Assembly: GCA_015491815.1 (NCBI GenBank)
Contig: WFVC01000012.1
Coordinates: forward strand, 1 to 50,302
Source: Gammaproteobacteria bacterium
GTDB taxonomy: Bacteria; Pseudomonadota; Gammaproteobacteria; UBA6429; Thiohalophilaceae
Direction: 5' to 3'
Length of the DNA: 50,302 nucleotides
How positions within the stretch are numbered: the first letter of the stretch is position 1; every line of letters starts with the position of its first letter. Below the pieces are notes generated by a model. That model saw only the letters and a list, made by a program, of their open reading frames with translations. It was not told the DNA's origin and ran no database searches. Positions 1-9,160 of the stretch are shown here, one piece after another. A program made the translations under genes and the position numbers.

Positions 1-1
1 A

Positions 2-391
2 GTCTATATTTATGTAATCGACGGTGATCTGGACAAACTGATTATCATCGGTGAACCAGCCAAATTACAGCAGCTCCCCGACAACAGCACCGAAATCGTT
101 TACTCACGGGCAAAGCGAATGGAATATTTCGCCAACACTGATCGGCTTTTCCTGATGAAAGAAGCCGAAGTCTGGCAGGGCGCCAACCGTTTCTCCGGTG
201 AACACATTGAATACGACACCCGCAACAGCCGGGTCTCGGCCAATTCACAAGGCAAGGAAGCCGGTCGCATTCGCGCGATTATCATTCCCAAAAAAGCCGC
301 TGCGGAAAAACCCGCTGAAAAATCCGCGGACAAGCCATCCCCGGCTGACAAAACAGCCGTAGAAGAACAACCGGAAGCGACCACACCGTGA
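2..391 (+). CDS. lptA: LptA, periplasmic lipopolysaccharide transport protein (3' part)
   Basis: The reading frame is open from the first bases of the window, so the 5' end lies outside; 129 residues are seen. LptA forms the periplasmic beta-jellyroll bridge that carries LPS from LptC to LptD. The visible part has the OstA-type repeating beta pattern (for example [19 protein letters not shown]), followed by a low-complexity Ala/Lys/Glu/Pro tail of about 35 residues, which is common at the C-terminus of such proteins. Its TGA overlaps the GTG of lptB, so the two are translationally coupled. The identification rests on the fold pattern plus the lptB neighbour. Confidence 0.85.
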   Translation, partial: VYIYVIDGDLDKLIIIGEPAKLQQLPDNSTEIVYSRAKRMEYFANTDRLFLMKEAEVWQGANRFSGEHIEYDTRNSRVSANSQGKEAGRIRAIIIPKKAAAEKPAEKSADKPSPADKTAVEEQPEATTP

Positions 392-1137
392 ATCAGTCTT
401 CGTCTATATCGACCAGCGAACTCAGCGCCCGACATCTGGCCAAGCGCTACAAGGGTCGTGACGTGGTGCAGGATGTTTCCCTCGATATCAAAAGTGGGGA
501 AGTGGTCGGCCTGCTGGGTCCGAATGGCGCCGGCAAAACGACCTCATTCTATATGATCGTTGGTCTGGTCGCTGCTGACAAAGGCAGCATCCACCTCGAT
601 GGCAAGGACATTACTCCCCTGCCCCTGCATCTGCGCGCCCGCAACGGCATCGGCTACCTGCCGCAGGAGGCTTCGATCTTTCGCAAACTCTCGGTCGCCG
701 ATAATATTCTCGCCATTTTGCAAACCCGCGCGGAACTAAGCCGCTTTCAGCAGGAACAAAAGCTGGAAGAATTATTGGACGAACTGCACATCACCCATAT
801 TCGTCACAATATCGGCGTCAGCCTCTCCGGCGGTGAACGGCGGCGGGTGGAAATCGCCCGGGCGCTGGCCACCGAACCGCGTTTCATTCTTCTCGATGAG
901 CCTTTCGCCGGCGTCGATCCCATTTCCGTGCTGGATATTCAGAGCATTATCAAACATTTGACTGAACGGAACATCGGCGTGCTCATCACCGATCACAATG
1001 TGCGTGAAACCCTCGGTATTTGTGGACGCGCCTACATTATGAATGCCGGTCAGGTCATTGCCGCCGGCGATCCCGACAGCCTGCTGGCCGATGCGCAGGT
1101 CAGAAAAGTCTATCTGGGCGAACACTTCCGACTCTAA
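388..1137 (+). CDS. lptB: LptB, ATPase of the LPS export ABC transporter
   Basis: Cytoplasmic ATPase of the LptB2FGC complex that powers LPS extraction from the inner membrane. 249 residues, slightly longer than the usual ~240 because of a short N-terminal extension. Walker A GPNGAGKT at residues 44-51, Q-loop near 93, signature LSGGE at 146-150, Walker B ILLDE at 167-171 and switch His203 (TDHN). The start is GTG, overlapping the lptA stop (GTGA). lptA-lptB-rpoN-hpf-ptsN is a classic proteobacterial order. Confidence 0.96.
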   Translation: MNQSSSISTSELSARHLAKRYKGRDVVQDVSLDIKSGEVVGLLGPNGAGKTTSFYMIVGLVAADKGSIHLDGKDITPLPLHLRARNGIGYLPQEASIFRKLSVADNILAILQTRAELSRFQQEQKLEELLDELHITHIRHNIGVSLSGGERRRVEIARALATEPRFILLDEPFAGVDPISVLDIQSIIKHLTERNIGVLITDHNVRETLGICGRAYIMNAGQVIAAGDPDSLLADAQVRKVYLGEHFRL

Positions 1138-1371
1138 GCGTCCCCTTGTTGTTCTTAATCAAGACACTATTAATAAAGTCAGGATACGCTAGAAATACAC
1201 ATAGATATGTGAGGAGGCTTGCTCAAATTAATCACTAACAAATTTTTTCGTTTTGTCAATTCAATTGTTATGAAAAAAGTATGCCAAATTTCCTGCACTG
1301 CAAATTGAAATACGCTAAAATTGAGTTAGCCAGTAACACACTACCTGCCGGCTGAGATTCCAACAACAAAT

Positions 1372-2844
1372 ATGAAACAGGCTTTACAACTCCGACTCGG
1401 TCAACACCTGACCATGACCCCCCAGTTGCAGCAAGCGATTCGCCTGCTACAGCTATCCACATTAGAATTACAGACAGAAATTCAGGATGCGCTGGACTCC
1501 AACCTGATGCTGGAGGTGGATGATGAGCACAACAACACCGACAAAACTGATGCCGTAAGCACAACGGAAACGGACTCCGCCGCCGGCGCCCAGGAAGCCG
1601 AGGTTACCGAGCTCAAGGGGCCGGATGAAAACTCCGCCATTCCCGAAGACCTGCCCACCGACTCCAGCTGGGATGATATTTACGACTCCATTACCCCCCC
1701 GTCTTCGGCCGGCAGTACAGTTGAACACGACTTTGAAATTTCCGGCAATACCGAAGAATCCCTGCAGGAGCACCTGCACTGGCAGATGGAACTGACCCCT
1801 TTTTCTGAAACCGATCAGGCTATCGCCGAAGTAATTATCGACAGCATCAGTGATGACGGCTATCTCGGCGCTTCTATCGAAGAAATTCATCAGGCCTTGA
1901 TTAACGATATTGAGGAAATTGAACTCGATGAAGTGGAGGCCGTTCTTCATCGCATTCAGAATTTCGATCCGCCCGGTGTCGGCGCCCGGGATTTGCGCGA
2001 AAGTCTGATCCTGCAGTTAAAGCAACTGCCGCTGGATTCCGAATGGCTGGAACTGGCGACCCAGATGGTGAGTGAACACTTTGAGCTGCTCGCCAGCCGC
2101 GACTACGCCCTGCTGGCGCGGCGCATGAAAATCAATGAAGACACCCTGAAAGAAATCATTCAGCTGATTCAGTCATTGAATCCCCGGCCCGGCAGTCAGA
2201 TCACCGCCAGCCAGCCGGAATATATCGTTCCCGATGTGATTGTCACCAAGGTCAAGGGCAAATGGCAGGTCGAACTGAACGCCGAGACCGCCCCCCGGCT
2301 GCGGGTCAATCCCCATTACGCCAGCCTGATTAAAAAGGTCAATAACAGCAAGGACAACACCTACCTGAAAAACCATCTGCAGGAAGCCCGCTGGTTTATC
2401 AAAAGTCTGATGAGCCGCAACGAAACCCTGCTCAAGGTTTCCCGCTGCATCGTCGAACGTCAGGCTGATTTTCTTGAACATGGAGAAGAAGCCATGAAAG
2501 CGCTGGTGCTGCATGATATCGCCGAAAAGGTCGACATGCACGAGTCCACCATTTCCCGCGTCACCACCCGCAAATATATGCATACCCCGCGCGGTATTTT
2601 CGAGCTGAAATACTTTTTCTCCAGTCATGTTTCCACTGCCAGTGGCGGCGAATGTTCCGCCACGGCAATTCGCGCCCTGATCAAAAAACTGGTTGCCGCC
2701 GAACTGCCCAACAAACCATTGAGTGACAGTAAAATCGCCAACATTCTTTCTGATCAGGGTATCATGGTCGCTCGCCGCACCGTTGCCAAATACCGGGAAG
2801 CGCTGGCCATACCACCCTCAAACGAACGTAAACGCCTCGCATAA
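1372..2844 (+). CDS. rpoN: RNA polymerase sigma-54 factor
   Basis: Sigma-54 directs RNA polymerase to -24/-12 promoters that need AAA+ activators. 490 residues. The N-terminal region I is Gln/Leu-rich (residues 1-50, starting [13 protein letters not shown]), followed by an acidic region II (about 55-125), the core-binding domain, a helix-turn-helix region and the RpoN box [10 protein letters not shown] at 467-476 near the C-terminus. A 234-bp non-coding gap separates it from lptB, so it probably has its own promoter. It is followed 17 bp later by hpf. Confidence 0.97.
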   Translation: MKQALQLRLGQHLTMTPQLQQAIRLLQLSTLELQTEIQDALDSNLMLEVDDEHNNTDKTDAVSTTETDSAAGAQEAEVTELKGPDENSAIPEDLPTDSSWDDIYDSITPPSSAGSTVEHDFEISGNTEESLQEHLHWQMELTPFSETDQAIAEVIIDSISDDGYLGASIEEIHQALINDIEEIELDEVEAVLHRIQNFDPPGVGARDLRESLILQLKQLPLDSEWLELATQMVSEHFELLASRDYALLARRMKINEDTLKEIIQLIQSLNPRPGSQITASQPEYIVPDVIVTKVKGKWQVELNAETAPRLRVNPHYASLIKKVNNSKDNTYLKNHLQEARWFIKSLMSRNETLLKVSRCIVERQADFLEHGEEAMKALVLHDIAEKVDMHESTISRVTTRKYMHTPRGIFELKYFFSSHVSTASGGECSATAIRALIKKLVAAELPNKPLSDSKIANILSDQGIMVARRTVAKYREALAIPPSNERKRLA

Positions 2845-2861
2845 ACGTTAGGAGGAACACT

Positions 2862-3197
2862 ATGCAATTGAATATAACAGGACACCATCTCGACGTTACT
2901 GATTCACTTCATAATTATGTTGTCAGCAAACTCGAACGAGTTGAACGACACTTTGATCATGTCACCAACGTCCACGTTATATTGAGCGTCGAAAAACTCA
3001 GGCAAAAAGCCGAAGCGACCATCCATGTCAGCGGCGGCAATCTTTTTGCCGACGCTGAACACGAAGATCTGTATGCCGCCATCGATTCCATGACCGACAA
3101 ACTGGACCGGCAGATCAAAAAGCATAAGGAAAAGATGACCAATCATCATCGCGGTAACGGCAGCCCGAAACGGCAACCCGCACCTGAACAAGAGTAA
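2862..3197 (+). CDS. hpf: Ribosome hibernation promoting factor, short HPF type
   Basis: HPF binds the 30S decoding region and drives formation of inactive 100S ribosomes in stationary phase or stress. 111 residues, so the short form without the long-HPF dimerisation domain. The start MQLNITGHHLDVTDSLHNYV is typical of the family, and the basic C-terminal tail (KKHKEKMTNHHRGNGSPKR) fits rRNA contact. A good ribosome binding site (AGGAGG) lies 7-8 bases before the ATG. A strong terminator follows directly, ending the rpoN-hpf unit. Confidence 0.95.
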   Translation: MQLNITGHHLDVTDSLHNYVVSKLERVERHFDHVTNVHVILSVEKLRQKAEATIHVSGGNLFADAEHEDLYAAIDSMTDKLDRQIKKHKEKMTNHHRGNGSPKRQPAPEQE

Positions 3198-3205
3198 AAC
3201 TTGCA

Positions 3206-3241
3206 GCCCCGGTATTCTGAGTGAATGCCGGGGCATTTTTT
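3206..3241 (+). terminator. Rho-independent terminator after hpf
   Basis: An 11-bp stem (GCCCCGGTATT pairing with AATGCCGGGGC, one G-U pair) with a 7-base loop is followed by six T. It sits 9 bases after the hpf stop and separates rpoN-hpf from the PTS genes, although some read-through to ptsN is likely because that gap is only 78 bp. Confidence 0.85.
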
Positions 3242-3275
3242 AAAGCACCACTTTAACTATTGAAGAGAATCAGGC

Positions 3276-3740
3276 ATGCAACTCAGTGACCTGCTAAGCG
3301 AAGATCGTATTGCCTGCGACGTTGACGCCCACAGTAAAAAACGGGCGCTTGAAGTGCTCAGTAAACTGCTGGCGCAGGAGCAACAATATGTCACCGCCGA
3401 CGATATTTTTGACAGCCTGCTCTCGCGTGAGCGTCTGGGCAGCACCGGCATCGGTCATGGCGTTGCCATCCCTCATGGCCGCGTGAAAAATACTCAACAG
3501 GCCAGTGGCGCCTTTATTCAGTTAGCCGAGGGTGTTGATTTTGATGCTATCGACAAGGCTCCGGTTGATCTCATGTTCGCCCTGCTGGTGCCGGAAGAAT
3601 CCACCGATGAACATCTGGAAATCCTCTCCGAACTGGCCAGTCTATTCAGTGAACAAACATTCCGAGATAACATCCGCAATGCCGGAAGCAGCAGTAAAAT
3701 CTACTCACTAATCAGGGAACAACAACAGACACACGCCTGA
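3276..3740 (+). CDS. ptsN: PTS IIA-like nitrogen regulatory protein PtsN (EIIA-Ntr)
   Basis: Phosphoryl acceptor of the nitrogen-related phosphotransferase system; regulates potassium transport, sigma-54-linked functions and stress responses by its phosphorylation state. 154 residues, full length. The phosphorylated His is His67 in GHGVAIPHGRV. Start: ATG with GAAGAGAATC upstream. hprK follows after 2 bp, so the genes form one operon. Confidence 0.95.
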   Translation: MQLSDLLSEDRIACDVDAHSKKRALEVLSKLLAQEQQYVTADDIFDSLLSRERLGSTGIGHGVAIPHGRVKNTQQASGAFIQLAEGVDFDAIDKAPVDLMFALLVPEESTDEHLEILSELASLFSEQTFRDNIRNAGSSSKIYSLIREQQQTHA

Positions 3741-3742
3741 TC

Positions 3743-4696
3743 ATGGCCAGTAAACTCACGGTACAGGATGTCTTTGACAGTCACCAGAAAACACTGGAAC
3801 TGTACTGGCTGTCCCATTCACACCAGACCGGACAGGCGATTCTCGAAGAAACACAGCCTCAGTCCGGTCCGCCACCCAATCTGGTCGGCTACCTCAATCT
3901 CATTCGCCCCAACCGTATTCAGGTGCTGGGCGAAACCGAAACCCGTTACCTGTCCGGACTCGAAGCCGATATTTGTGAAGACACGCTGCGCCAGTTATTC
4001 GACGCCCGTCCGGCCATGATTATTTTCGCCTGTTCAACCCAACCCCGGGATGCGCTCCGTCAGTGGGCCGACAATACTTCAACACCGCTGGTCGGAACCT
4101 CACTCACCGCCCGCCGGGTTATCGAAGTGCTGGATTTCCATCTCAACAGTATTCTCTCCCGAAAACAGATCATTCACGGCGTTTTTATGGAAGTGCTGGG
4201 ACTGGGCGTATTGCTGACCGGCCCCAGCGGCGTGGGAAAAAGTGAGCTGGCGCTGGAATTATTAACCCGCGGCCACCGTCTAATAGCTGATGATGCGCCG
4301 GAATTCTTTCAGGCGACCCCGGATACCGTACATGGGCGCTGTCCGGATTTACTGGAAGATTTTATCGAAGTGCGCGGACTCGGAATACTTAACGTGCGCG
4401 CCATGTTCGGCGATAATGCCATTCTCAGTGATAAACGCCTGAGCCTGATTATCCGACTGGAGCATATCGATGCGCAAAAGCAATCGCCGCTGGAACGTCT
4501 GGATTCCACTCAACGGCATGTTGAGGTGCTGAATATGGAGATTGCCGAAGTCGTATTGCCACTGGGGCCGGGGCGGGATCTGGCGATTATCATCGAAACC
4601 GCGGTACGTAACCATGCTCTGCATTTGCGTGGCTATAATTCAGCTCAGGACTTTATCAAACGTCAGCGCAAACTGATCAATAAAAACACATCATGA
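3743..4696 (+). CDS. hprK: HPr kinase/phosphorylase
   Basis: Bifunctional enzyme that phosphorylates and dephosphorylates HPr on Ser46. 317 residues. N-terminal domain (1-130), a conserved His near 145 (IIHGV), P-loop GPSGVGKS at 160-167, and the HprK signature region around 208-223 (IEVRGLGILNVRAMFG). It overlaps rapZ by 4 bp (ATGA). The target, HPr with Ser46, is encoded about 1.3 kb downstream, so the pair is intact. Confidence 0.96.
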   Translation: MASKLTVQDVFDSHQKTLELYWLSHSHQTGQAILEETQPQSGPPPNLVGYLNLIRPNRIQVLGETETRYLSGLEADICEDTLRQLFDARPAMIIFACSTQPRDALRQWADNTSTPLVGTSLTARRVIEVLDFHLNSILSRKQIIHGVFMEVLGLGVLLTGPSGVGKSELALELLTRGHRLIADDAPEFFQATPDTVHGRCPDLLEDFIEVRGLGILNVRAMFGDNAILSDKRLSLIIRLEHIDAQKQSPLERLDSTQRHVEVLNMEIAEVVLPLGPGRDLAIIIETAVRNHALHLRGYNSAQDFIKRQRKLINKNTS

Positions 4697-5550
4697 AACT
4701 GATTATCATCAGCGGCCTGTCCGGCTCAGGCAAGTCTATCGCGCTCAATGTGCTGGAGGATTTGCACTACTATTGCATCGACAATCTCCCGGCCGCCATG
4801 TTGCCCGCGCTGGCGGATCAATTATTGTCTTCCGGCAGCCGGGATCATGAACATATCGCCGTTGGCATTGACGCCCGCAATACGCCGGCGGATCTGGCGG
4901 ACTTTTCCAGCATTCTGAAAACCCTGCGCTCCCGCCAACTCGACGTGCAGATTTTATTTCTTGAAGCAGACAATGCAACCCTGATCAAACGTTTCAGTGA
5001 AACCCGCCGCCGTCACCCCCTGAGCAACGACGAAGTCCCCCTGAGTGAAGCCATCATCCAGGAACGCAGTCTGCTCGAACCCATTGCCGGCGAAGCGGAT
5101 CTGATCATGGACACCAGCCGCACCAATATCCATCAGTTGCGCGAGCTGATTCATTCACGCATCAACAATGATGACAGCAGCCAGCTTTCCCTGCTGTTTG
5201 AATCCTTTGGTTTTAAACAGGGGATCCCGGTTGACGCCGACTTTGTGTTTGATGTGCGCTGCATTCCCAACCCACACTGGGAACCCCGCCTGCGCAGACT
5301 GACCGGCTGTGACTCGGCTGTTGCTGAATTTCTGGAACAGCACGATGATGCGATTAACATGTTCGAAGATATACGGGATTTTCTGGAAAAATGGATCCCC
5401 CGTTTTGAAGCCGATAACCGCAGTTATATGACTGTCGCTGTCGGCTGCACCGGCGGCCAGCATCGCTCGGTTTATATGGTTGAAAAACTGGCCGCCTGGT
5501 TCAGGGAACAACGTCCGGGCATTTTACATCGACACCGTGAACTGTCATAA
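4693..5550 (+). CDS. rapZ: RNase adapter protein RapZ
   Basis: P-loop nucleotide-binding protein; in Escherichia coli it delivers the GlmZ small RNA to RNase E and so controls GlmS (cell-wall amino sugar) synthesis. 285 residues, family length. Walker A GLSGSGKS at 8-15; conserved C-terminal motif CTGGQHRSV around 256-264. Overlaps hprK by 4 bp. The link to ptsN/hprK is conserved in many Proteobacteria; whether the RNA target is the same here cannot be read from the sequence. Confidence 0.95.
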   Translation: MKLIIISGLSGSGKSIALNVLEDLHYYCIDNLPAAMLPALADQLLSSGSRDHEHIAVGIDARNTPADLADFSSILKTLRSRQLDVQILFLEADNATLIKRFSETRRRHPLSNDEVPLSEAIIQERSLLEPIAGEADLIMDTSRTNIHQLRELIHSRINNDDSSQLSLLFESFGFKQGIPVDADFVFDVRCIPNPHWEPRLRRLTGCDSAVAEFLEQHDDAINMFEDIRDFLEKWIPRFEADNRSYMTVAVGCTGGQHRSVYMVEKLAAWFREQRPGILHRHRELS

Positions 5551-5574
5551 AGAATTAATAATGAGGAAACGATC

Positions 5575-5973
5575 ATGAGTGTTGGTCTGTTAATTCTGAC
5601 CCACAATAATATCGGCCAGGCATTGTATGACACCGCGATTGCCGTGATCGGCAGCGCCAGCCTGCCAACCAAAGTGCTGGTTGCATCGATGGATTGCAAT
5701 ACCGATGAAATGCTGGAGCAAACGCGTATCGCCCTGCAAAAGCTCAATACCGGTCAGGGCGTGCTCATCCTTACCGATATGTATGGCGCCACGCCCAGCA
5801 ATATTGCTTCTGAATTACTGGATCCCAGTCGCATACTGGTTTCCGGCATCAACCTGCCGATGCTGGTGCGGGTGATGAACTACCCTGATCTTGAACTGAA
5901 TGATCTGGCTGAAAAAGCCATCAGCGGTGGACAGGATGGCATTCTTTCGCTCACCGCCGGAAAACAGAAGTAA
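5575..5973 (+). CDS. PTS mannose-family EIIA domain protein
   Basis: 132 residues, a free-standing EIIA of the mannose family. The phosphorylated His is His10 in LILTHNNIG, and TDMYGATPSN (about 67-76) is the second conserved loop. In this gene order it acts with HPr and EIIA-Ntr as a regulatory rather than a sugar-transport relay, because no EIIB/EIIC membrane component lies nearby. Good RBS (GAGGAAAC) upstream. The HPr gene follows after 8 bp. Confidence 0.9.
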   Translation: MSVGLLILTHNNIGQALYDTAIAVIGSASLPTKVLVASMDCNTDEMLEQTRIALQKLNTGQGVLILTDMYGATPSNIASELLDPSRILVSGINLPMLVRVMNYPDLELNDLAEKAISGGQDGILSLTAGKQK

Positions 5974-5981
5974 AAGCTCTT

Positions 5982-6251
5982 ATGCTAAAAAGAGAGATCC
6001 TGATCTGTAACAAACTCGGCCTGCACGCCCGCGCCGCCGCCAAACTGGTTACTCTGGCCACACAATTCAGCGCAGACGTTTTTCTTCACCTCGATGATAA
6101 AAAAGTAAATGGAAAAAGCATCATGGGCGTGATGATGCTGGCCGCCGGTAAAGGAACGCAGCTCATACTTTGCGCTGAAGGCGAGGACGAACAAGAAGCG
6201 ATTGATGCGATTGAGCAGTTGGTGAAAAACCGTTTTGATGAGGAATGCTGA
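5982..6251 (+). CDS. ptsH: Phosphocarrier protein HPr
   Basis: 89 residues. His15 sits in the canonical NKLGLHARAAAKL motif and accepts phosphate from enzyme I; Ser46 in NGKSIMGVMML is the regulatory site for HprK. Both are present, so this HPr can be controlled by both routes. It ends the operon: the next gene is on the other strand, and enzyme I (ptsI/ptsP), which normally follows, is absent from the window. Confidence 0.94.
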   Translation: MLKREILICNKLGLHARAAAKLVTLATQFSADVFLHLDDKKVNGKSIMGVMMLAAGKGTQLILCAEGEDEQEAIDAIEQLVKNRFDEEC

Positions 6252-6256
6252 ATAAA

Positions 6257-8182
6257 CTACTCCAGTTCTTCCCAGCGCTGGTAGGCCTGTTCGAGTTCCT
6301 GTTGCAGATTTTCAACCCGCTGCAGGGTATCGACAATTATTGATTTATCCTGCTGATAAAATCCGGCATCGCTGATTTTTTCCTGCAGGCTTTCCTGCTC
6401 GGCTTCCAGTGCTTCAATTTTTCCCGGCAGGCTGTCGAGTTCCCGTTGTTCCTTATAACTTAATTTGCGTGATTTCTTTTCAGGCGCAGTGCTTGCCGGA
6501 GGACACGGTTTAGTTTCCATGCGATCTTCGGCTTTGCTGACCGGCCTTTGCACCCGCTGCTGTAACCAGTCCTGATAACCGCCGACATATTCACGCAAGC
6601 GGCTCTCGCCTTCAAAAACCAGGGTGCTGGTAACCACATTGTCGAGGAAGCTGCGATCATGACTGACCAGCAACAGGGTGCCCTTGAATTCGGTCAACAA
6701 CTCTTCAAGTAATTCGAGTGTTTCAACATCAAGATCGTTAGTCGGTTCATCCATCACCAGCAGGTTGGCGGGCCGGGTGAACAGTTGCGCCAGCAGTAAA
6801 CGGTTGCGTTCGCCCCCGGATAAAGAACTGACCGGTGAGTTAACCCGTTGCGGAGTAAACAGGAAATCCTGCAGGTAGCTGATCACATGGCGGGAACGTC
6901 CGTTGATACTCACCTGATCGGTTCCCAGATTAAGATTTTCGATCACGGTTTTTTGCGGATCCAGTTGCGCCCGCTGTTGATCAAAATACGCAACTTCCAG
7001 TTTGGTGCCCAGCGTTACCTTTCCGGTATCCGGCGCCAGCTCGCCCAGCAACATTTTAATCAGACTGGTTTTCCCCACCCCATTAGGGCCAATAATGCCA
7101 ATCCGATCGCCGCGCATAATCCGGGTGGAAAAATCCCGGAACAGACAACGTCCGCCCAAACTCAGTGAGGTGTTTTCGACTTCCGCCACCAGCTTGCCGG
7201 AACTCCCGGCTGACTCCAGCTTGATCCTTGCCTTGCCGCTTTGTTCACGCCGCGCCCGACGCTGTTCACGCAACGCTTTTAGCGCCCGCACCCGGCCCTC
7301 ATTACGAGTGCGGCGCGCCTTGATCCCCTGCCGAATCCAGACTTCCTCCTGCGCCAGTTTTTTATCAAACAGGGCATTCTGCTCGGTTTCCACCGCCAGC
7401 CGCTCTTCTTTCTTGCGCAGATAATTTGCGTAATCACCTGGCCATGAGGTCAGTTGCCCTCGATCCAGTTCAATAATGCGGGTAGCCAGTTGTTGCAGGA
7501 ACGTTCGATCGTGCGTAATAAACAGCAAAGCGCCTTTGAACCCCAGCATGAAATCTTCCAGCCAGGTGATGCCTTCGATATCCAGATGGTTGGTGGGTTC
7601 ATCCAGCAGCAGCAGATCCGGCTCCTGCACCAGCGCGCGCGCCAGCAGCACCCGGCGTTTAAGTCCGCCCGAGAGTTCCTGCATACTTTTGTCCACCGGT
7701 AATTGCAGCCGTGAAATCGATGCTGACACCCGTTGCTCGAAGCGCCAGCCTTCGGCGGCCTCAATTTTCTGCTGCAAATGGGAGAACTTTTCCAGCAGGG
7801 CCGGATCATGTTCACCCTGCTCAAGCTGAAGCGCCAGATGATGATAATCACTCAACAGGCCGCCCAGCGTCTCCAGGCCGCTGGCCACCACATCAAACAC
7901 GCTGCGTGAATCGCCAACCGGCACGTCCTGATCCAGACTTGCAATCCGCAAACCATCCTGACGCCAGATTTCCCCATCATCAATGCCGATTTCACTGTCC
8001 AGAACGCGCAGCAGCGTGGATTTGCCTGTGCCGTTACGTCCGAGCAGACAGATCCGCTCGCCCCGTTCAATATTGAGATTGACCTGATCCAGCAGGGGGG
8101 CGCTTCCAAAAGCAAGGGAGACATTTTTGAGGCTGACGAGCGGCGGCATAATTTTTAGCAGGCTGATGAAATAATCCGCCAT
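6257..8182 (-). CDS. uup: Uup-type ABC-F ATPase
   Basis: Cytoplasmic ABC-F protein without membrane domain. Two ATPase domains: first Walker A GRNGTGKS at 48-55, second GPNGVGKT about 350; two LSGG signatures; linker with KARRTRNEGRVRAL typical of Uup. C-terminal lysine/glutamate-rich coiled coil (about 565-641), the DNA/ribosome-binding domain of Uup. In E. coli it affects transposon precise excision and ribosome function. 641 residues from ATG 8182, which has AAGGAAAG upstream; an internal ATG at 8149 gives a start closer to the usual Uup N-terminus. Convergent with ptsH (5 bp gap). Confidence 0.93.
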   Translation of the reverse strand: MADYFISLLKIMPPLVSLKNVSLAFGSAPLLDQVNLNIERGERICLLGRNGTGKSTLLRVLDSEIGIDDGEIWRQDGLRIASLDQDVPVGDSRSVFDVVASGLETLGGLLSDYHHLALQLEQGEHDPALLEKFSHLQQKIEAAEGWRFEQRVSASISRLQLPVDKSMQELSGGLKRRVLLARALVQEPDLLLLDEPTNHLDIEGITWLEDFMLGFKGALLFITHDRTFLQQLATRIIELDRGQLTSWPGDYANYLRKKEERLAVETEQNALFDKKLAQEEVWIRQGIKARRTRNEGRVRALKALREQRRARREQSGKARIKLESAGSSGKLVAEVENTSLSLGGRCLFRDFSTRIMRGDRIGIIGPNGVGKTSLIKMLLGELAPDTGKVTLGTKLEVAYFDQQRAQLDPQKTVIENLNLGTDQVSINGRSRHVISYLQDFLFTPQRVNSPVSSLSGGERNRLLLAQLFTRPANLLVMDEPTNDLDVETLELLEELLTEFKGTLLLVSHDRSFLDNVVTSTLVFEGESRLREYVGGYQDWLQQRVQRPVSKAEDRMETKPCPPASTAPEKKSRKLSYKEQRELDSLPGKIEALEAEQESLQEKISDAGFYQQDKSIIVDTLQRVENLQQELEQAYQRWEELE

Positions 8183-8262
8183 TATACCGACTTTCCTTGC
8201 CCCCCTGATGGTTTCGGTTAAAATAAGCCCTTCATGCCGCCATCTTCTTGCAAAAATTCACC

Positions 8263-8472
8263 ATGACAGATGAAGAAAACAAACGGGAACTGCGCCAGAA
8301 AATGGAGCAGCTCATTGTCGAACACCGGGATCTGGATGACGTCATCCACCGGCTGGCGGCTGATCCGGAAATCGATCAATTGCAGATCGTGCGCATGAAA
8401 AAACGCAAGCTCTATCTGAAAGACATGATCACGCGCCTGCGCAGTAAACTCATTCCCGATATCGAGGCCTGA
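8263..8472 (+). CDS. DUF465 (YdcH-like) small coiled-coil protein
   Basis: 69 residues from ATG 8263 (a TTG at 8248 would add five residues; the ATG is preferred). Two predicted helices rich in Lys/Arg/Glu with the family pattern LxxEHRDLDDxIxxLA...DxLQIxRMKKRKLxLKDxI, matching the YdcH/DUF465 family. Function is not known. It begins 81 bp after the divergent uup start, so the two promoters share this short gap. Confidence 0.85.
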   Translation: MTDEENKRELRQKMEQLIVEHRDLDDVIHRLAADPEIDQLQIVRMKKRKLYLKDMITRLRSKLIPDIEA

Positions 8473-8500
8473 CAGCGGGCCTGTCTATGGTAAATCAAAC

Positions 8501-9151
8501 ATGACCGCCACGCCCCCGGAAACACCTGATGCTGAACTGTTACTGGCCACCGGCTGCGCCCACTGCGGCGTGGTTCTGCAGGGACTGACTGAACTGATCA
8601 AGGACGGCCTGCTCGGACATCTGGAAATCACCAATATCGCCGCACGCCCCCAGCGCGCGGAAGAACTGAAGGTGCGTTCGGTTCCGTGGACCCGCCTCGG
8701 CCCGTTCATCCTCGAAGGCCAGCATTCAGTGGGCGAGCTGCGCAAATGGGCGCAACGCGCAAACAGTATTGAAGGCATGAGCGAATATATTGCAGAAGAA
8801 TTGAAACAGGGAAATCTGGACAAGTTAATTAAATTATTAAAAGCTTCACCACAGCAGCTTCGCGCGCTCATCCCCCTGCTGGAAAATGAAGAAACAGAAA
8901 TGCAGGTGCGTATTGGGATTGATGCGATTCTGGAAAGCATTGATGATAAATCCCAGCTCGCGCAGCTAATTCCAGAATTGAGCCAACTGGCTGCACACAA
9001 AAGCCCGCGTATCCGCGCCGATATCAGTTATTATCTGGCGTTAACGGACAGCCCCGATGCAATCCCGGCATTAAAAAAATTATCAGAGGATGAGTCGGAA
9101 GAAATCCGTGACATTGCCCGCGAAGGGTTACAAAGGCTGACCGAGGCCTGA
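8501..9151 (+). CDS. Thioredoxin-like domain fused to HEAT repeats
   Basis: 216 residues, soluble. The N-terminal ~85 residues read as a thioredoxin fold with a redox CAHC motif (residues 19-22) and the cis-Pro region SVPWTRLGPFI (around 64-74). The C-terminal half (about 100-216) is helical and repeats the HEAT/PBS-lyase pattern (SPRIRADISYYLALTDSPDAIPALKKL). This suggests a redox-active domain tethered to a protein-binding solenoid; the partner is unknown. Weak RBS at ATG 8501. Convergent with the HDOD gene (9 bp gap). Confidence 0.8.
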   Translation: MTATPPETPDAELLLATGCAHCGVVLQGLTELIKDGLLGHLEITNIAARPQRAEELKVRSVPWTRLGPFILEGQHSVGELRKWAQRANSIEGMSEYIAEELKQGNLDKLIKLLKASPQQLRALIPLLENEETEMQVRIGIDAILESIDDKSQLAQLIPELSQLAAHKSPRIRADISYYLALTDSPDAIPALKKLSEDESEEIRDIAREGLQRLTEA

Positions 9152-9160
9152 CAGCAGCGG

